DNA from: Herbiconiux daphne
Lineage (GTDB): Bacteria; Actinomycetota; Actinomycetes; Actinomycetales; Microbacteriaceae
Assembly: GCF_024979295.1 (NCBI RefSeq)
Contig: NZ_JANLCJ010000001.1
Span: forward strand, 930,001 to 994,000
Direction: 5' to 3'
DNA: 64,000 nucleotides
The position numbers and the translations under genes were made by a program. The stretch's first letter is position 1; each line of letters starts with the position of its first letter. Below are positions 18,929 to 34,902 of the stretch, piece after piece. A model generated the notes under the pieces. It did not search any database. It worked only from the letters and a program-made list of their open reading frames with translations, and was not told the origin of the DNA.

Positions 18929-19861
18929 ATGCCGCGTCACATCCCGCTCCCCAGGGACCTTCTCGAGCATCCGTTCTCGGTTGCCGAGGGCGAGGCCCGG
19001 GGCATCGGTAGGGGGCGCTTGCGGGGCCAAGACCTCGCGCGCCCCTTCCACGGAGTGCGACTTGCCGACCTCGCGCTTCCGCCCGACCCGCCGGCGGCCC
19101 TGTTGACCCTGTGCGCCGCTTACCAACGACGCTGCCCGGCCGGCCACTTCTTCAGCCACGTCACGGCAGCCGCGCTCTGGGGAGCGCCGCTCCCACCCGC
19201 GATGGCGCATCGGCCGCTCGACGTGTCGGTGCTGAAGCCCCACGCGCTGCCGCGGGCGAACGGGGTGATCGGCCACCGACTCGCCGACGAACGCGTGCGG
19301 GTTGTGGAGCGCACGGGTGTTCGAGTGGCTGACCCCGCATCGACGTGGTGCCAGCTCGGCCCGTTGCTCGCCTTCGACGATCTGGTCGCGGCGGGTGATC
19401 ACCTCGTGCTCAAGCCCATCGTCTCGGCGCGCGGCGACCCGCGGCCGCACATCTCGTTGCCGCAGTTGCTCGAGCGCGCTTCGGCCGCTCGCGCACCCGG
19501 CGCCGCGCGGCTCCGCACGGCGGCCGCGCTGGTTCGGGTCGGGGCCGAGTCGCGCCCCGAGACCGTGCTCCGCCTCGCCCTGATGCGCGCCGGCCTGCCC
19601 GAGCCGCTGCTGAACGCGCCGATCCATGACGCGCGTGGCCGGCTGCTCGGCTACGGCGACCTCGTCTACCCCGCCCATCGCGTGATCGTCGAATACAACG
19701 GCGGCCAGCATCGCACCGACGAAGCCCAGTTCGAGAAGGACGTGACCCGCGTCGAAGACTTCCGCGCCGATGGGTGGACCGTCGTGGAGGTGCGCAAGGG
19801 CGGCCTGTTCCGGCAACGAGCGGGCACCGTCGAGCGGGTGCGGTGGGCGCTCGGCGCGTGA
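18929..19861 (+). CDS. DUF559 domain protein (Vsr/restriction-endonuclease-like fold) with AbiEi-like N-terminus
   Basis: A 310-residue protein. The N-terminal third (GIGRGRLRGQDL..PFHGVRL) resembles the AbiEi-antitoxin-like DNA-binding region found in many Microbacteriaceae DUF559 proteins. The C-terminal 80 residues carry the nuclease-like pattern: Asp244 (GDLVY), Glu255 (VEYNGGQ), His261, and Asp271 before a GW motif at 282-283. The ATG at 18929 is preceded by CACAAT (18917-18922) and no Shine-Dalgarno; an overlapping ATG at 18921 is out of frame. The gene is bracketed by inverted copies of the 50-bp palindrome. A DNA role is inferred, and activity is unproven for the family. Confidence 0.8.
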   Translation: MPRHIPLPRDLLEHPFSVAEGEARGIGRGRLRGQDLARPFHGVRLADLALPPDPPAALLTLCAAYQRRCPAGHFFSHVTAAALWGAPLPPAMAHRPLDVSVLKPHALPRANGVIGHRLADERVRVVERTGVRVADPASTWCQLGPLLAFDDLVAAGDHLVLKPIVSARGDPRPHISLPQLLERASAARAPGAARLRTAAALVRVGAESRPETVLRLALMRAGLPEPLLNAPIHDARGRLLGYGDLVYPAHRVIVEYNGGQHRTDEAQFEKDVTRVEDFRADGWTVVEVRKGGLFRQRAGTVERVRWALGA

Positions 19862-19893
19862 GTGCGGGCTGTGCGCGCGGCGGCGGGCGGCGC

Positions 19894-19943
19894 GGTCGCG
19901 CAAAAGCACCCGAAACGGGGTGGGAACGACGTTTTGCGCGACC
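19894..19943 (-). repeat. 50-bp palindromic element, copy B (inverted)
   Basis: The same 12-bp arms as copy A, with the centre in reverse orientation. On the minus strand the centre contains CACCC/GGGTG and ends in GGGTGC before the TTTTGCGCGACC arm, as in copy C. It lies 32 bp after the DUF559 stop codon. Confidence 0.8.
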
Positions 19944-20000
19944 GCGAGCGCGACCGCGGGTGCGGCTTGCGCGTGCCCGGGCAGGGGGCGGCGCGCGACG

Positions 20001-20978
20001 CTACAGGTTGAGGGTCGTGAGCACCGCGAGGTGGTCGGAGCCGCCGACCCGCAGCGTGGTGTTCGACGTGACCTCCATGCCGCGCTGCAGCACGTGGTCG
20101 GGGCGCGTTACCGGCGAAGAGGCGGGCCAGGTGAAGCCGAAGCCGCCGCCGGTCTGATTGGCCTCGGAGAGCTGCCCGGTGAGGCCGGCGATGGTGCGGT
20201 CCGACGAGCCCGCGTTGAAGTCGCCCACCATCAGGATGCGGTCGTTCTCGTCGCGCGGGATGTAGTCGGCGAGATTCGCGAGCATGGTGTCGCGATCGGC
20301 GTGGTCGCCCGGGCGAGCGGATGCCGCGTGGATCACGTAGATGCTCACCAGACCCGTAGGCGTCGCGAGGTCGGCCGCGATCGCACGCTGCCAGCCCAGT
20401 CCGAGGTCGAGCGCCTGGGCGTTCTCGATCGGGTAGGTGCTCCACACTCCGACGGTGCCGATGCCGTAGGAATAGGGGTAGGAGTCGCTCAGCACCCCTT
20501 CGACCTGCTCGCGCGCGTCGGCATCCATCTCCTGCAGCGCGATGACCTGCGCACCCGAGGCTGCGAGCGCGGTGGCCGATTCGGCGGCCGTGCCGGAGTC
20601 GGCCTCGACGTTCTGGCTCGCGATCGTGAGGGTGTCACCGGATGCCGCGGGGGCGCTCCAGGCCAGCGGCACGATCGCGGGCACGAACATGACGCCCCAC
20701 ACCACCGTCGGCACGAGCGCGGCGATGACCGCGCCCTTCGCGCGGGTGACGAAGGCGAGCACGAGCAGCACAGGAATGGCCAGACCGAACCATGGCAGCG
20801 CCGAATCGACGATGAGGCCGAGGCCCAGCAGATCGGGCACGAGCACGTGCAGACCGAGCACGGCCGCCAGGCCGAGTGCCGCGATGCACACGAGCACGGC
20901 GAGGCCCGAGCGCGTGCGGGTGCTCCTCCGCGATGAGGAGTCTCGGGTCTCTCGCGGCGCCTCGAGTAGAGCTGACAT
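20001..20978 (-). CDS. Membrane-anchored endonuclease/exonuclease/phosphatase family protein
   Basis: A 325-residue protein with an N-terminal block of about three transmembrane helices (about 26-95) and an outward-facing EEP domain (about 110-325). Catalytic markers are Glu in ALQEMDA, Asp/Asn in MVGDFNAG, and the terminal Asp-His in GGSDHLAV. Relatives hydrolyse phosphodiesters of nucleic acid or lipid headgroups, so the substrate is open. The start is ATG 20978. CAGAAT at 20991-20986 lies 8 bases upstream with no Shine-Dalgarno, consistent with a leaderless mRNA. It is divergent from mnmA. Confidence 0.85.
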   Translation of the reverse strand: MSALLEAPRETRDSSSRRSTRTRSGLAVLVCIAALGLAAVLGLHVLVPDLLGLGLIVDSALPWFGLAIPVLLVLAFVTRAKGAVIAALVPTVVWGVMFVPAIVPLAWSAPAASGDTLTIASQNVEADSGTAAESATALAASGAQVIALQEMDADAREQVEGVLSDSYPYSYGIGTVGVWSTYPIENAQALDLGLGWQRAIAADLATPTGLVSIYVIHAASARPGDHADRDTMLANLADYIPRDENDRILMVGDFNAGSSDRTIAGLTGQLSEANQTGGGFGFTWPASSPVTRPDHVLQRGMEVTSNTTLRVGGSDHLAVLTTLNL

Positions 20979-21074
20979 CAGGCCTATTCTGCACCGGCAG
21001 ACTGGGCATTCCCCCTTATCCACAAATGAATCGCGGACAATCCGACTGTCAGAACCCCACCGTATGCTGGAAGT

Positions 21075-26136
<5,062 letters not shown>

Positions 26137-26176
26137 AATTGCCCTACACCCCTCGCGAATCGAACCACGGAGCACC

Positions 26177-26475
26177 ATGTCCGAAATAACCCAGGAGCAG
26201 GTGGCCCATCTGGCCAACCTCGCCCGGATCGCCCTGACTCCCCACGAGATCGAGAGTCTCACGAGCGAACTCGGCTCGATCGTCGACAACGTCGCGAAGG
26301 TCTCCGAGGTCGCCACGCCCGACGTGCCGGCGACCAGCCACCCGATCCCGCTGCAGAACGTCTACCGCGACGACGTGCCCGGCGCGACCCTCACCACCGA
26401 GCAGGCCCTGGCCGGTGCGCCCGACCACGACGGTTCGCGGTTCCGCGTCACGGCGATCCTCGGAGAGGAGCAGTG

Positions 26476-26476
<1 letters not shown>
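26177..26476 (+). CDS. gatC: Asp-tRNA(Asn)/Glu-tRNA(Gln) amidotransferase subunit C
   Basis: A 99-residue scaffold subunit that wraps GatA and GatB. The N-terminal two-helix motif ([18 protein letters not shown]) and the C-terminal region with NVYRDDVPG are typical. A -10-like TAGAAT at 26134-26139 overlaps the upstream esterase stop and gives a leader of about 33 bases. The stop overlaps the gatA start (TGATG). Confidence 0.95.
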
Positions 26477-28019
<1,543 letters not shown>

Positions 28020-28020
<1 letters not shown>

Positions 28021-29537
28021 TGGCCACGGCCAAGCTGATGGACTTCGACAAGGCGCTCGAACTCTTCGAACCCGTTCTCGGCTTCGAGGTGCACGTCGAA
28101 CTCAACACGAAGACCAAGATGTTCTCCGACGCGCCGAACTACTTCGGCGGCGAGCCGAACACGAACATCACCCCCGTCGACCTCGGCCTGCCCGGGTCGC
28201 TGCCCGTGGTCAACGGCGAGGCCGTGCGCTACAGCATCAGCCTCGGCCTGGCTCTGGGCTGCTCGATCGCGCCCTCGAGCCGGTTCGCCCGCAAGAACTA
28301 CTTCTACCCCGACCTGGCGAAGAACTACCAGATCTCGCAGTACGACGAGCCCATCGCGTTCGGCGGGTCGGTCGAGGTCGAGCTGCCCGACGGCCGCTTC
28401 TTCACCGTTCCGATCGAGCGTGCGCACATGGAGGAGGATGCCGGCAAGCTCACGCACGTCGGCGGGGCCACCGGCCGCATCCAGGGCGCGGAGTACTCGC
28501 TCGTCGACTACAACCGCGCCGGTGTGCCGCTGGTCGAGATCGTCACCGACATCATCTACGGCGCCGAGAAAGACGCCCCCGAGCTGGCCAAGGCCTACGT
28601 GGCCACCATCCGCGACATCGTCGTGTCGCTCGGCATCTCCGACGCCCGCATGGAGCGCGGCAACCTGCGCTGCGACGCCAACATCTCGCTGCGCCCCCGC
28701 ACCGCTCCCGGCGAACCGCCGGCGCCGCTCGGCACCCGCACCGAGACGAAGAACGTGAACTCGCTGCGTTCGGTCGAGCGCGCCATCCGCTACGAGATCC
28801 AGCGGCAGGCGCAGATCCTCGCCGACGGCGGCACCATCACACAAGAGACGCGGCACTGGCACGAAGACACCGGCACCACCTCCGCCGGGCGCCCGAAGTC
28901 CGACGCCGACGACTACCGGTACTTCCCCGAGCCCGACCTGCTGCCGGTGGTGCCGTCGGCCGAGTTGATCGACGAGCTGCGCGCCGCCCTGCCCGAGGCC
29001 CCGGCCATCCGTCGCCGCCGCCTGAAGCAGGAGTGGGGCTTCACCGACCTTGAGTTCCAAGACGTGCAGAACGCGGGCCTGCTGGTCGAGGTCACCGACA
29101 CGGTCGCCGCCGGCGCGAGCCCCCAGGCCGCGCGCAAGTGGTGGTCGGGCGAGATCTCGCGCATCGCCAACGCGCGCAACGCCGAGCCGTCGAGCCTGGT
29201 GTCGCCGACGGATGTCGCGGCCCTCGTGACCCTCATCGACTCCGGTGCCCTGAACGACCGTCTGGCCCGCCAGGTGCTCGAGGGCGTCATCGACGGCGAG
29301 GGCAGCCCGCAGGAGGTCGTCGACGCCCGCGGTCTCGCCGTGGTCTCCGACGACGGCGCGTTGATCGCCGCGATCGACGACGCCCTGGCCGCCCAGCCCG
29401 ACGTGCTCGCGAAGATCAAAGACGGCAAGGTGCAGGCCGCCGGGGCCGTGATCGGAGCCGTCATGAAGGCGATGAAGGGCCAGGCCGACGCGGCGCGCGT
29501 GCGCGAACTGGTGCTCGAGCGCGCCTCCGCCGATTGA
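28020..29537 (+). CDS. gatB: Asp-tRNA(Asn)/Glu-tRNA(Gln) amidotransferase subunit B
   Basis: A 505-residue subunit that phosphorylates the misacylated tRNA-bound Glu or Asp and accepts ammonia from GatA. The N-terminal cradle domain carries [32 protein letters not shown] and the [17 protein letters not shown] segment. The C-terminal YqeY-like tail domain (about 355-505) binds tRNA. The ATG at 28020 overlaps the gatA stop. The gene ends the mnmA-ligA-gatCAB run. Confidence 0.96.
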
Positions 29538-29628
29538 TGCCCGGGCCCGGCGGGGCGCCTGACCCGGGTCTTCACGACTCGCGGATGACCCCCGGAAGAG
29601 TGTCGGTGGTGGCTCGTAGAGTTGCCGC

Positions 29629-30150
29629 ATGGACGTTCTCGTAGCCCAGATCATCGTCACGACGATCAGCGTGACCGGTGGGGCGCTGCTGGCGCTCCTG
29701 ATCGACCGCGGCAAGGGCCGGCGGGTCGAGAAGCTCGCCGAGGTGAACGCCCTGCGGCTGCTCACGATCGAGATCGCCTCGCGTCGCGCGCTCTCGCCCG
29801 ACCAGTCGTTCGAGCCGGTCTCGATCGACCGCGCCGACCCCGACTCCGACTTCAACCGGGTGATGCGGTCGGTCGTGCTGCTACGCAAAGAGATCCGCAT
29901 CGCCCGCAAGTCGCTCCGGCCGCGCTCGGGCGCGTGGAACCCGCTCAACTACATGGTCGCCGCGTGCAACATCTTCATCGAGAACGTCGACGAACGACCG
30001 GCGAGCATCGTGGCCGAGCTCGAGATCCTGCGCATCGATCTCGACGCGCTGCTCGTCGAACTCTGCTCGGTGCACCCGCGCGAGCTCGTCTACCGTGCCG
30101 CCGGGTCGACCGCCTACCGGCGGCCGACCGTCAGCACGAGCGGGGCGTGA
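29629..30150 (+). CDS. Hypothetical protein with one N-terminal membrane helix
   Basis: A 173-residue protein I do not recognise. One hydrophobic segment (about 3-24) is followed by a basic patch (DRGKGRR) and a mostly helical cytoplasmic region containing LLTIEIASRRAL and LLRKEIRIARKSL. TAGAGT (29617-29622) is 7 bases before the ATG and there is no Shine-Dalgarno, consistent with a leaderless mRNA. It stands alone and ends convergent with the next gene, 3 bp away. Confidence 0.7.
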   Translation: MDVLVAQIIVTTISVTGGALLALLIDRGKGRRVEKLAEVNALRLLTIEIASRRALSPDQSFEPVSIDRADPDSDFNRVMRSVVLLRKEIRIARKSLRPRSGAWNPLNYMVAACNIFIENVDERPASIVAELEILRIDLDALLVELCSVHPRELVYRAAGSTAYRRPTVSTSGA

Positions 30151-30153
30151 ACC

Positions 30154-30750
30154 TCACACCGCGACGCGGTCATCGCGGCCGGTGAGCGCGAGCAGCCGAG
30201 ACAGAAGGGGCGCGTCATCCGGAACCGGCACCGGCGACGCGAACAACCCGCTGGCCTCGAGCGTCTCTTTCTGCGGCTCGAACACCGTCCACACCGCCGC
30301 GACGAGTTCGTCGTCGATCGACTCCTCGGCTCCCACGGCGCGAGCGAGGTCCCAGGCGTGGATCGTGACGTCGGAGACCTGCTCCTTGAGGTAGTCGAGC
30401 ACCGGCACCGTGTCGTACGAGAGGGTCACGAGCGAGTCGGGCGCGGCGTCGTGCCAGGCGGTCGTGGCGGCGAGCGAGAACAGGTGCCACTCGTGCTGCA
30501 GGTCGGCGTCGTCGAGCGGCCGGAGCCGGCTCCTCGCCTGCCTCGGGCTGAGGCCCGAGAGCAACCAGGGCACCCACTGCTGCTCCTCGATCACATGCCG
30601 CACCAGATCGGCGACGTTCCAGTCGGTGTCGGGCGTCGGCGCGTTCCAGTCGGTGACGGCGGCGACACGGGTCGCGAACTCCTGATGGGCTCGCTCCTGC
30701 AGGCGCAGCCAGGTCGTCGCGTGGTCGGTCGAGGCGGGGTGTGAGGTCAT
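30154..30750 (-). CDS. TIGR03086-type DinB/mycothiol-dependent-fold metal-binding protein
   Basis: A 198-residue protein of the DinB/maleylpyruvate-isomerase-like four-helix bundle. Likely metal ligands are His in DLVRHVIEEQQWVPWLL and His in DVTIHAWDLARAVG, both hallmarks of the TIGR03086 group. Relatives include mycothiol-dependent enzymes, so a thiol-transfer or detoxification role is possible but not shown. AAGGAG lies 7 bases before the ATG at 30750, and TTGACA further upstream may be its -35 box. Confidence 0.8.
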   Translation of the reverse strand: MTSHPASTDHATTWLRLQERAHQEFATRVAAVTDWNAPTPDTDWNVADLVRHVIEEQQWVPWLLSGLSPRQARSRLRPLDDADLQHEWHLFSLAATTAWHDAAPDSLVTLSYDTVPVLDYLKEQVSDVTIHAWDLARAVGAEESIDDELVAAVWTVFEPQKETLEASGLFASPVPVPDDAPLLSRLLALTGRDDRVAV

Positions 30751-30882
30751 GCGGCAGCTCCTTGTCGATCTCCATTGTCAAGCCCAGGCGTCGGATGCGC
30801 ATTCCTTCGGCCGACAATGGTCTGTCCGCGACGAGCGAACACGCCGTTCCGGCGCCCCGGTCGACCGGATAAGGTCGGGTCT

Positions 30883-31407
30883 GTGAGCCCCCACAGCACC
30901 GACCCGGTCGTGCGGCCGGTCGACATCGCCGACCTGCCGCAGCTCATGGTGCTGAACCGTGCCGCGGTGCCGGCCGTCAACGACATCGACGACGACGAGC
31001 TGCGCACCCTGGTGGAGCAGTCGGTCGCGGCCGTCGCCGTGGTCGAGCGCGGGCATCCGGATGCCGTGCTCGGCTTCGTGCTGGCCCTACCGCCCGGCCT
31101 CGACTACCGGAGCGAGAACTACCGCTGGTTCAGCGCCCGCGGCGATCGTTTTCTCTACGTCGACCGCATCGTCGTGGGGGAGGGCCGCCGCAGCCGCGGC
31201 ATCGGCGCACTGCTCTACGACGCCGTGTTCGACGCGGCGCGTGCCCGCGGGGCGACCGAGGTCGACTGCGAGGTCAACGTCGATCCGCCCAACCCCGGGT
31301 CGCTCATCTTCCACTCGAGGCTCGGTTTTCAGGAGGTCGGCCGGCAGGCGACGAAGGGCGACACCGTGGTGGTCGCCCTCCTCGCCCGCGCGGTCGACGC
31401 CTCTTAG
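30883..31407 (+). CDS. GNAT family N-acetyltransferase
   Basis: A 174-residue acetyl-CoA-dependent acetyltransferase. The CoA-binding motif A is visible as VDRIVVGEGRRSRGIGALLYDA, with the R/Q-x-x-G-x-G/A pattern at about 106-111, and the C-terminal FHSRLGF segment is typical. The start is GTG 30883. TAAGGT (30870-30875) lies 8 bases upstream with no Shine-Dalgarno, so leaderless initiation is likely. The last 4 bases overlap the convergent aldo/keto reductase gene. Substrate unknown. Confidence 0.85.
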   Translation: MSPHSTDPVVRPVDIADLPQLMVLNRAAVPAVNDIDDDELRTLVEQSVAAVAVVERGHPDAVLGFVLALPPGLDYRSENYRWFSARGDRFLYVDRIVVGEGRRSRGIGALLYDAVFDAARARGATEVDCEVNVDPPNPGSLIFHSRLGFQEVGRQATKGDTVVVALLARAVDAS

Positions 31408-32408
31408 GTCAGCCGCCGGGCCGGCGAGGTCGTGTTGGCGGGGTCGCGCTCGGCGAGGTCGCCGATGATGTCGTCGATCGCCGCGAGAACGTCAGGCGTG
31501 AGCGTGACATCCGACGCCTTGACGTTCGACTCGACCTGCTCGGGCCGGGAGGCGCCGATCAGTGCCGCGGCCACGTTGTCGTTCGAGAGCACCCAGGCGA
31601 TCGACAGCTGGGCCAGCGTGATGCCGAGGTCGTCGGCCACCGGCTTCAGGCGCTGCACCCGCTCGAGCACCTCGTCGCGCATCCACGACTTCACCATGTC
31701 GGCGCCGCCCTTCTCGTCGGTGGCGCGGCTACCCTCGGGTGCCGGCTGACCCGGCAGGTACTTGCCGGTGAGCACGCCCTGAGCGACCGGTGACCACACG
31801 ATCTGCGAGATGCCGAGTTCGCGCGAGGTGGGCACCACCTCGTCTTCGATCACGCGCCAGAGCAGCGAGTACTGCGGCTGGTTCGAGATGAGCTGGATGT
31901 TCAGTTGCTCGGCGAGGGCATGGCCGTCGCGCAATTGCTGCGCGGTCCACTCGCTGACACCGATGTAGAGCGCCTTGCCCTGTCGCACGATGTCGGCGAA
32001 GGCCTGCATGGTCTCTTCGAGCGGCGTCTCGTAGTCGAACCGGTGCGCCTGGTAGAGGTCGACGTAGTCGGTCTTCAGCCGGCGCAGCGAGGCGTTGATC
32101 GACTCGCTGATGTGCTTGCGTGAGAGCCCGGTGTCGTTGGGGCCCATCGGGCCGGTCGGAAAGTAGACCTTCGTGAAGATCTCGAGCGACTCGCGCCGCT
32201 GCCCCGCGAGGGCGTCGCCGAGCACCGACTCGGCGGCCGTGTTGGCGTAGGTGTCGGCCGTGTCGAAGGTGGTGATGCCGTTGTCGAGGGCGGCCTGAAC
32301 ACATCGCGCCGCGATGTCGTTCTCGACCTGCGACCCGTGGGTCAGCCAGTTGCCATAGGTGATCTCCGAGATCTTGAGTCCGCTGTTGCCGAGGTATCGA
32401 AACTTCAT
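31404..32408 (-). CDS. Aldo/keto reductase (Kv-beta/YghZ-like)
   Basis: A 334-residue NADPH-dependent oxidoreductase. The catalytic tetrad is Asp49, Tyr54 (FDTADTYAN), Lys80 (FTKVYF) and His122 (QAHRFD). The C-terminal GASRPEQVESNV segment binds the cofactor phosphate. TAGCGT (32421-32416) lies 8 bases before the ATG, suggesting a leaderless mRNA. The gene is alone, 10 bp from the stop of the MprF-like gene. Confidence 0.92.
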   Translation of the reverse strand: MKFRYLGNSGLKISEITYGNWLTHGSQVENDIAARCVQAALDNGITTFDTADTYANTAAESVLGDALAGQRRESLEIFTKVYFPTGPMGPNDTGLSRKHISESINASLRRLKTDYVDLYQAHRFDYETPLEETMQAFADIVRQGKALYIGVSEWTAQQLRDGHALAEQLNIQLISNQPQYSLLWRVIEDEVVPTSRELGISQIVWSPVAQGVLTGKYLPGQPAPEGSRATDEKGGADMVKSWMRDEVLERVQRLKPVADDLGITLAQLSIAWVLSNDNVAAALIGASRPEQVESNVKASDVTLTPDVLAAIDDIIGDLAERDPANTTSPARRLT

Positions 32409-32418
32409 GGTTCAAACG

Positions 32419-34902
32419 CTACTCGGGTCGGGGCGACAGCGTTCGCAGCGCCTGCCGGGCCGACAGCGTGGGCAGGTAGGCGCGGGCCAGCGCGAGACCG
32501 ATCGCCGGCAGGGTGAGCGGGTCGCGGTAGCAGAGGAAGAGTTCATGGAACTCGGGCCGGAACTTCATCTTGAACCGCAGCAGCGAGCGGAAGCCGTACA
32601 CGGGCTCGAGGGTGCGGCTGAGGAACGGCAGGATGCCGGTGGCCCGCTCGCGCTGCGGGTCGCTCACCGCCAGCGGGGCCGCCGACAGGCTCACGAACCG
32701 CACCCCGTCGTCGCGACCGCGCAGGATGGCCTGGGCGATCAAGAACTCCATCAGGCCGTTCACGCTGTCGGGTCGCCGCCGCATGAAGTCGAGCGTCCAG
32801 CCCACCACGACCCCGTTCTCGAACGTGGGGAGCCAGCTGGTCACGCCCAGCACGCGGTCGTCGCCGTCGAGCGCGATCATGAGCCGCACCTCGGGGTCGA
32901 TCAGCTCGTCGACGCCGCCGAGGGTGAAGCCCATCTCGGGCAGGCCCTTCTCGGCCACCCACAGCTCCGAGATCTCGCGGAGCTGCGCGGTCGCGAACGG
33001 CCCCAGCTGGGCGAAGGTGCACCATTCGGCGCGCACGCCCTCCTTCGCGGCGCGGTTGATCGAGGTGCGCACGTCTTGCATCTTCTTGCCCTCGAGAGAC
33101 CAGTCGGCCGGGTGCACGACGGTCTCCTCCGCGACCCGCATCGACGACCAGCCAGCGGCTGCCAGGGCGTCTCGCAGCGCATCCGTCACCGAGTAGAACG
33201 CGGGCGTCCAGCCGTGGTCGGTGCAGTGGGTCGCGAAGGCGAGGGCGAACTCCGGATGCCGCGCCACCGGCCCGAGCGGGTCGCCGGTCGTGATCGCCAC
33301 GTCGTTGACCACCCGGTAGGCGACGGCCCCGTCGCCCGAGGGCGAGAACCAGTAGTGGTTGCCCGGCCAGGTGGTCATCCACGAGATGGTGCCGCCCGAT
33401 CCGGCGTCGAGCAATCGGCGAACGCGGCCGGCGTCGGTGGCGTCGCCGAGCGGATGCGCCCGGCGCATGAGCACCATCGCCGCCACGATGGCCGCGGTCC
33501 AGAACACCGGCCCCACCCACTGCGACGCGATCACCGCCACGGGCCCGGCGGGGAAGATGTCGGCGGGTTCGAACGACAGCAACCCCACAGGCACGAAGCG
33601 TTCGGGCAGGTCGAGCAGGAGGTCGTCGAAGCTGGCGACGGGCGAGAACTGGTCGCGCACGAACCACGCGACCCCGAGGTAGACCGTGGAGAAGCCGAGG
33701 AAGAGCGCGACGACCACCGTCACGAACCAGGCGGTGGAGCGCCGGGACTGCTCGGCGGGGAACAGGCGCAGCGACGCCGTCAGCGCGACGGCGATGGCGA
33801 GGGGCACGAGCGCCGACACGATCTCGAAGGCCCGGTAGTCGTCGGCCGCCGCGCTCTGGAACGCGGTGTACTCGCTCGAAGAGAGCAGCGGCAGAAAACC
33901 GAAGTAGACCGCCGCGAGCAGCGACAGCGTGAGGTTGATGCCGACGGCGAGCCACAGCGCCACGCGCCGGCCGCGCTGGATTCCCCACGCGGCCACGATC
34001 AGTGCGAGAAGCGGCAGCAGCGTGAGCAGCACCGCGCCTGGCCCGTCGAGACGCGAGAGCGCCAGTGCGTCGACGCAGTGCCGGGTGTAGTCGCCGGTCT
34101 GGCACCGCGCGGCGATGGCGGCGTAGTCGTGCAGCGGATCGCGGAAGAGCAGCCCCAGCGGGTTCAGCACTCCGGCACCCTGGGGCGAGGCGATGGTGAC
34201 GAGCGGCCCGAGAGCGGTCACGGCCACCACGGCTGCCAGCAGGGTGCGCGCCTCGCGCCGGGTCGCGCGCGGCCGGCGCACCACGAGTCTGGTGCGGGCA
34301 AGCGTCAGGCCGAGCACGAGGCCGACCACCGCCGCGAAGAGCCGGTAGAGATCGGAGGGCTGGCCGGAGTAGAGCACGAACACGAGGATGACCGCGAACC
34401 CGACCACCCGGATGCGCCGTTTGAGCAGTGGTCCGGCGAAGGCGCTCGCCGTCATCACGACCCCGATCACGGCGATCAGCGGGTCGACCGTGCGGTGCGT
34501 GCGGCCGATCTCGGCCGAGTAGAGGTCGAGCACGACCCCGAACGCCTCGGTCACGAGGCCCAGCAGGATGCCCAGAACGGCGACCACCACGAAACTGATC
34601 GCCACGCGCAGATGGCCCATGCGGCGTTCCGCCCACCCCATGCCCACCAGCACGGCGAGCACCACGAACACCAGGGCGACCGGATTCCAGACGAAGAACA
34701 CCGAGGTGATGGTCGACACCCAGTCGTGGTGCACGAACACGGTGTCGAGCCCGGTCGACACCAGCGCATCGATCGAGCCGCGCATGCGCCCGGGCCGCAT
34801 CGACAGTCGCACGATGCTCGCGAGCAGCACCAGTGCGGCCACCACCCAGGTGACCGGGATCGACCGCGCGTGACGGGATGCCGCGGCGAGGATCCGGCGC
34901 AT
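32419..34902 (-). CDS. MprF-like membrane protein with DUF2156 aminoacyl-tRNA-dependent lipid aminoacyltransferase domain
   Basis: An 827-residue protein. Residues 1 to about 480 hold a dozen or so hydrophobic helices. Residues 490-800 form the cytoplasmic GNAT-like DUF2156 domain, with NHYWFSPSGDGAVAYRV, AEETVVHP and the terminal FKMKFRPEFHELFLCYRDP. Family members transfer amino acids from tRNA to phosphatidylglycerol or diacylglycerol, altering surface charge and peptide resistance. The amino acid used cannot be told. The ATG at 34902 overlaps the stop of the upstream esterase gene (TGATG), coupling the two. Confidence 0.88.
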   Translation of the reverse strand: MRRILAAASRHARSIPVTWVVAALVLLASIVRLSMRPGRMRGSIDALVSTGLDTVFVHHDWVSTITSVFFVWNPVALVFVVLAVLVGMGWAERRMGHLRVAISFVVVAVLGILLGLVTEAFGVVLDLYSAEIGRTHRTVDPLIAVIGVVMTASAFAGPLLKRRIRVVGFAVILVFVLYSGQPSDLYRLFAAVVGLVLGLTLARTRLVVRRPRATRREARTLLAAVVAVTALGPLVTIASPQGAGVLNPLGLLFRDPLHDYAAIAARCQTGDYTRHCVDALALSRLDGPGAVLLTLLPLLALIVAAWGIQRGRRVALWLAVGINLTLSLLAAVYFGFLPLLSSSEYTAFQSAAADDYRAFEIVSALVPLAIAVALTASLRLFPAEQSRRSTAWFVTVVVALFLGFSTVYLGVAWFVRDQFSPVASFDDLLLDLPERFVPVGLLSFEPADIFPAGPVAVIASQWVGPVFWTAAIVAAMVLMRRAHPLGDATDAGRVRRLLDAGSGGTISWMTTWPGNHYWFSPSGDGAVAYRVVNDVAITTGDPLGPVARHPEFALAFATHCTDHGWTPAFYSVTDALRDALAAAGWSSMRVAEETVVHPADWSLEGKKMQDVRTSINRAAKEGVRAEWCTFAQLGPFATAQLREISELWVAEKGLPEMGFTLGGVDELIDPEVRLMIALDGDDRVLGVTSWLPTFENGVVVGWTLDFMRRRPDSVNGLMEFLIAQAILRGRDDGVRFVSLSAAPLAVSDPQRERATGILPFLSRTLEPVYGFRSLLRFKMKFRPEFHELFLCYRDPLTLPAIGLALARAYLPTLSARQALRTLSPRPE

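Noticed and set aside
18721..20000. Complete AbiE-type toxin-antitoxin pair around the DUF559 gene
   Set aside because: Only the AbiEi-like N-terminus is seen; there is no adjacent nucleotidyltransferase toxin gene.
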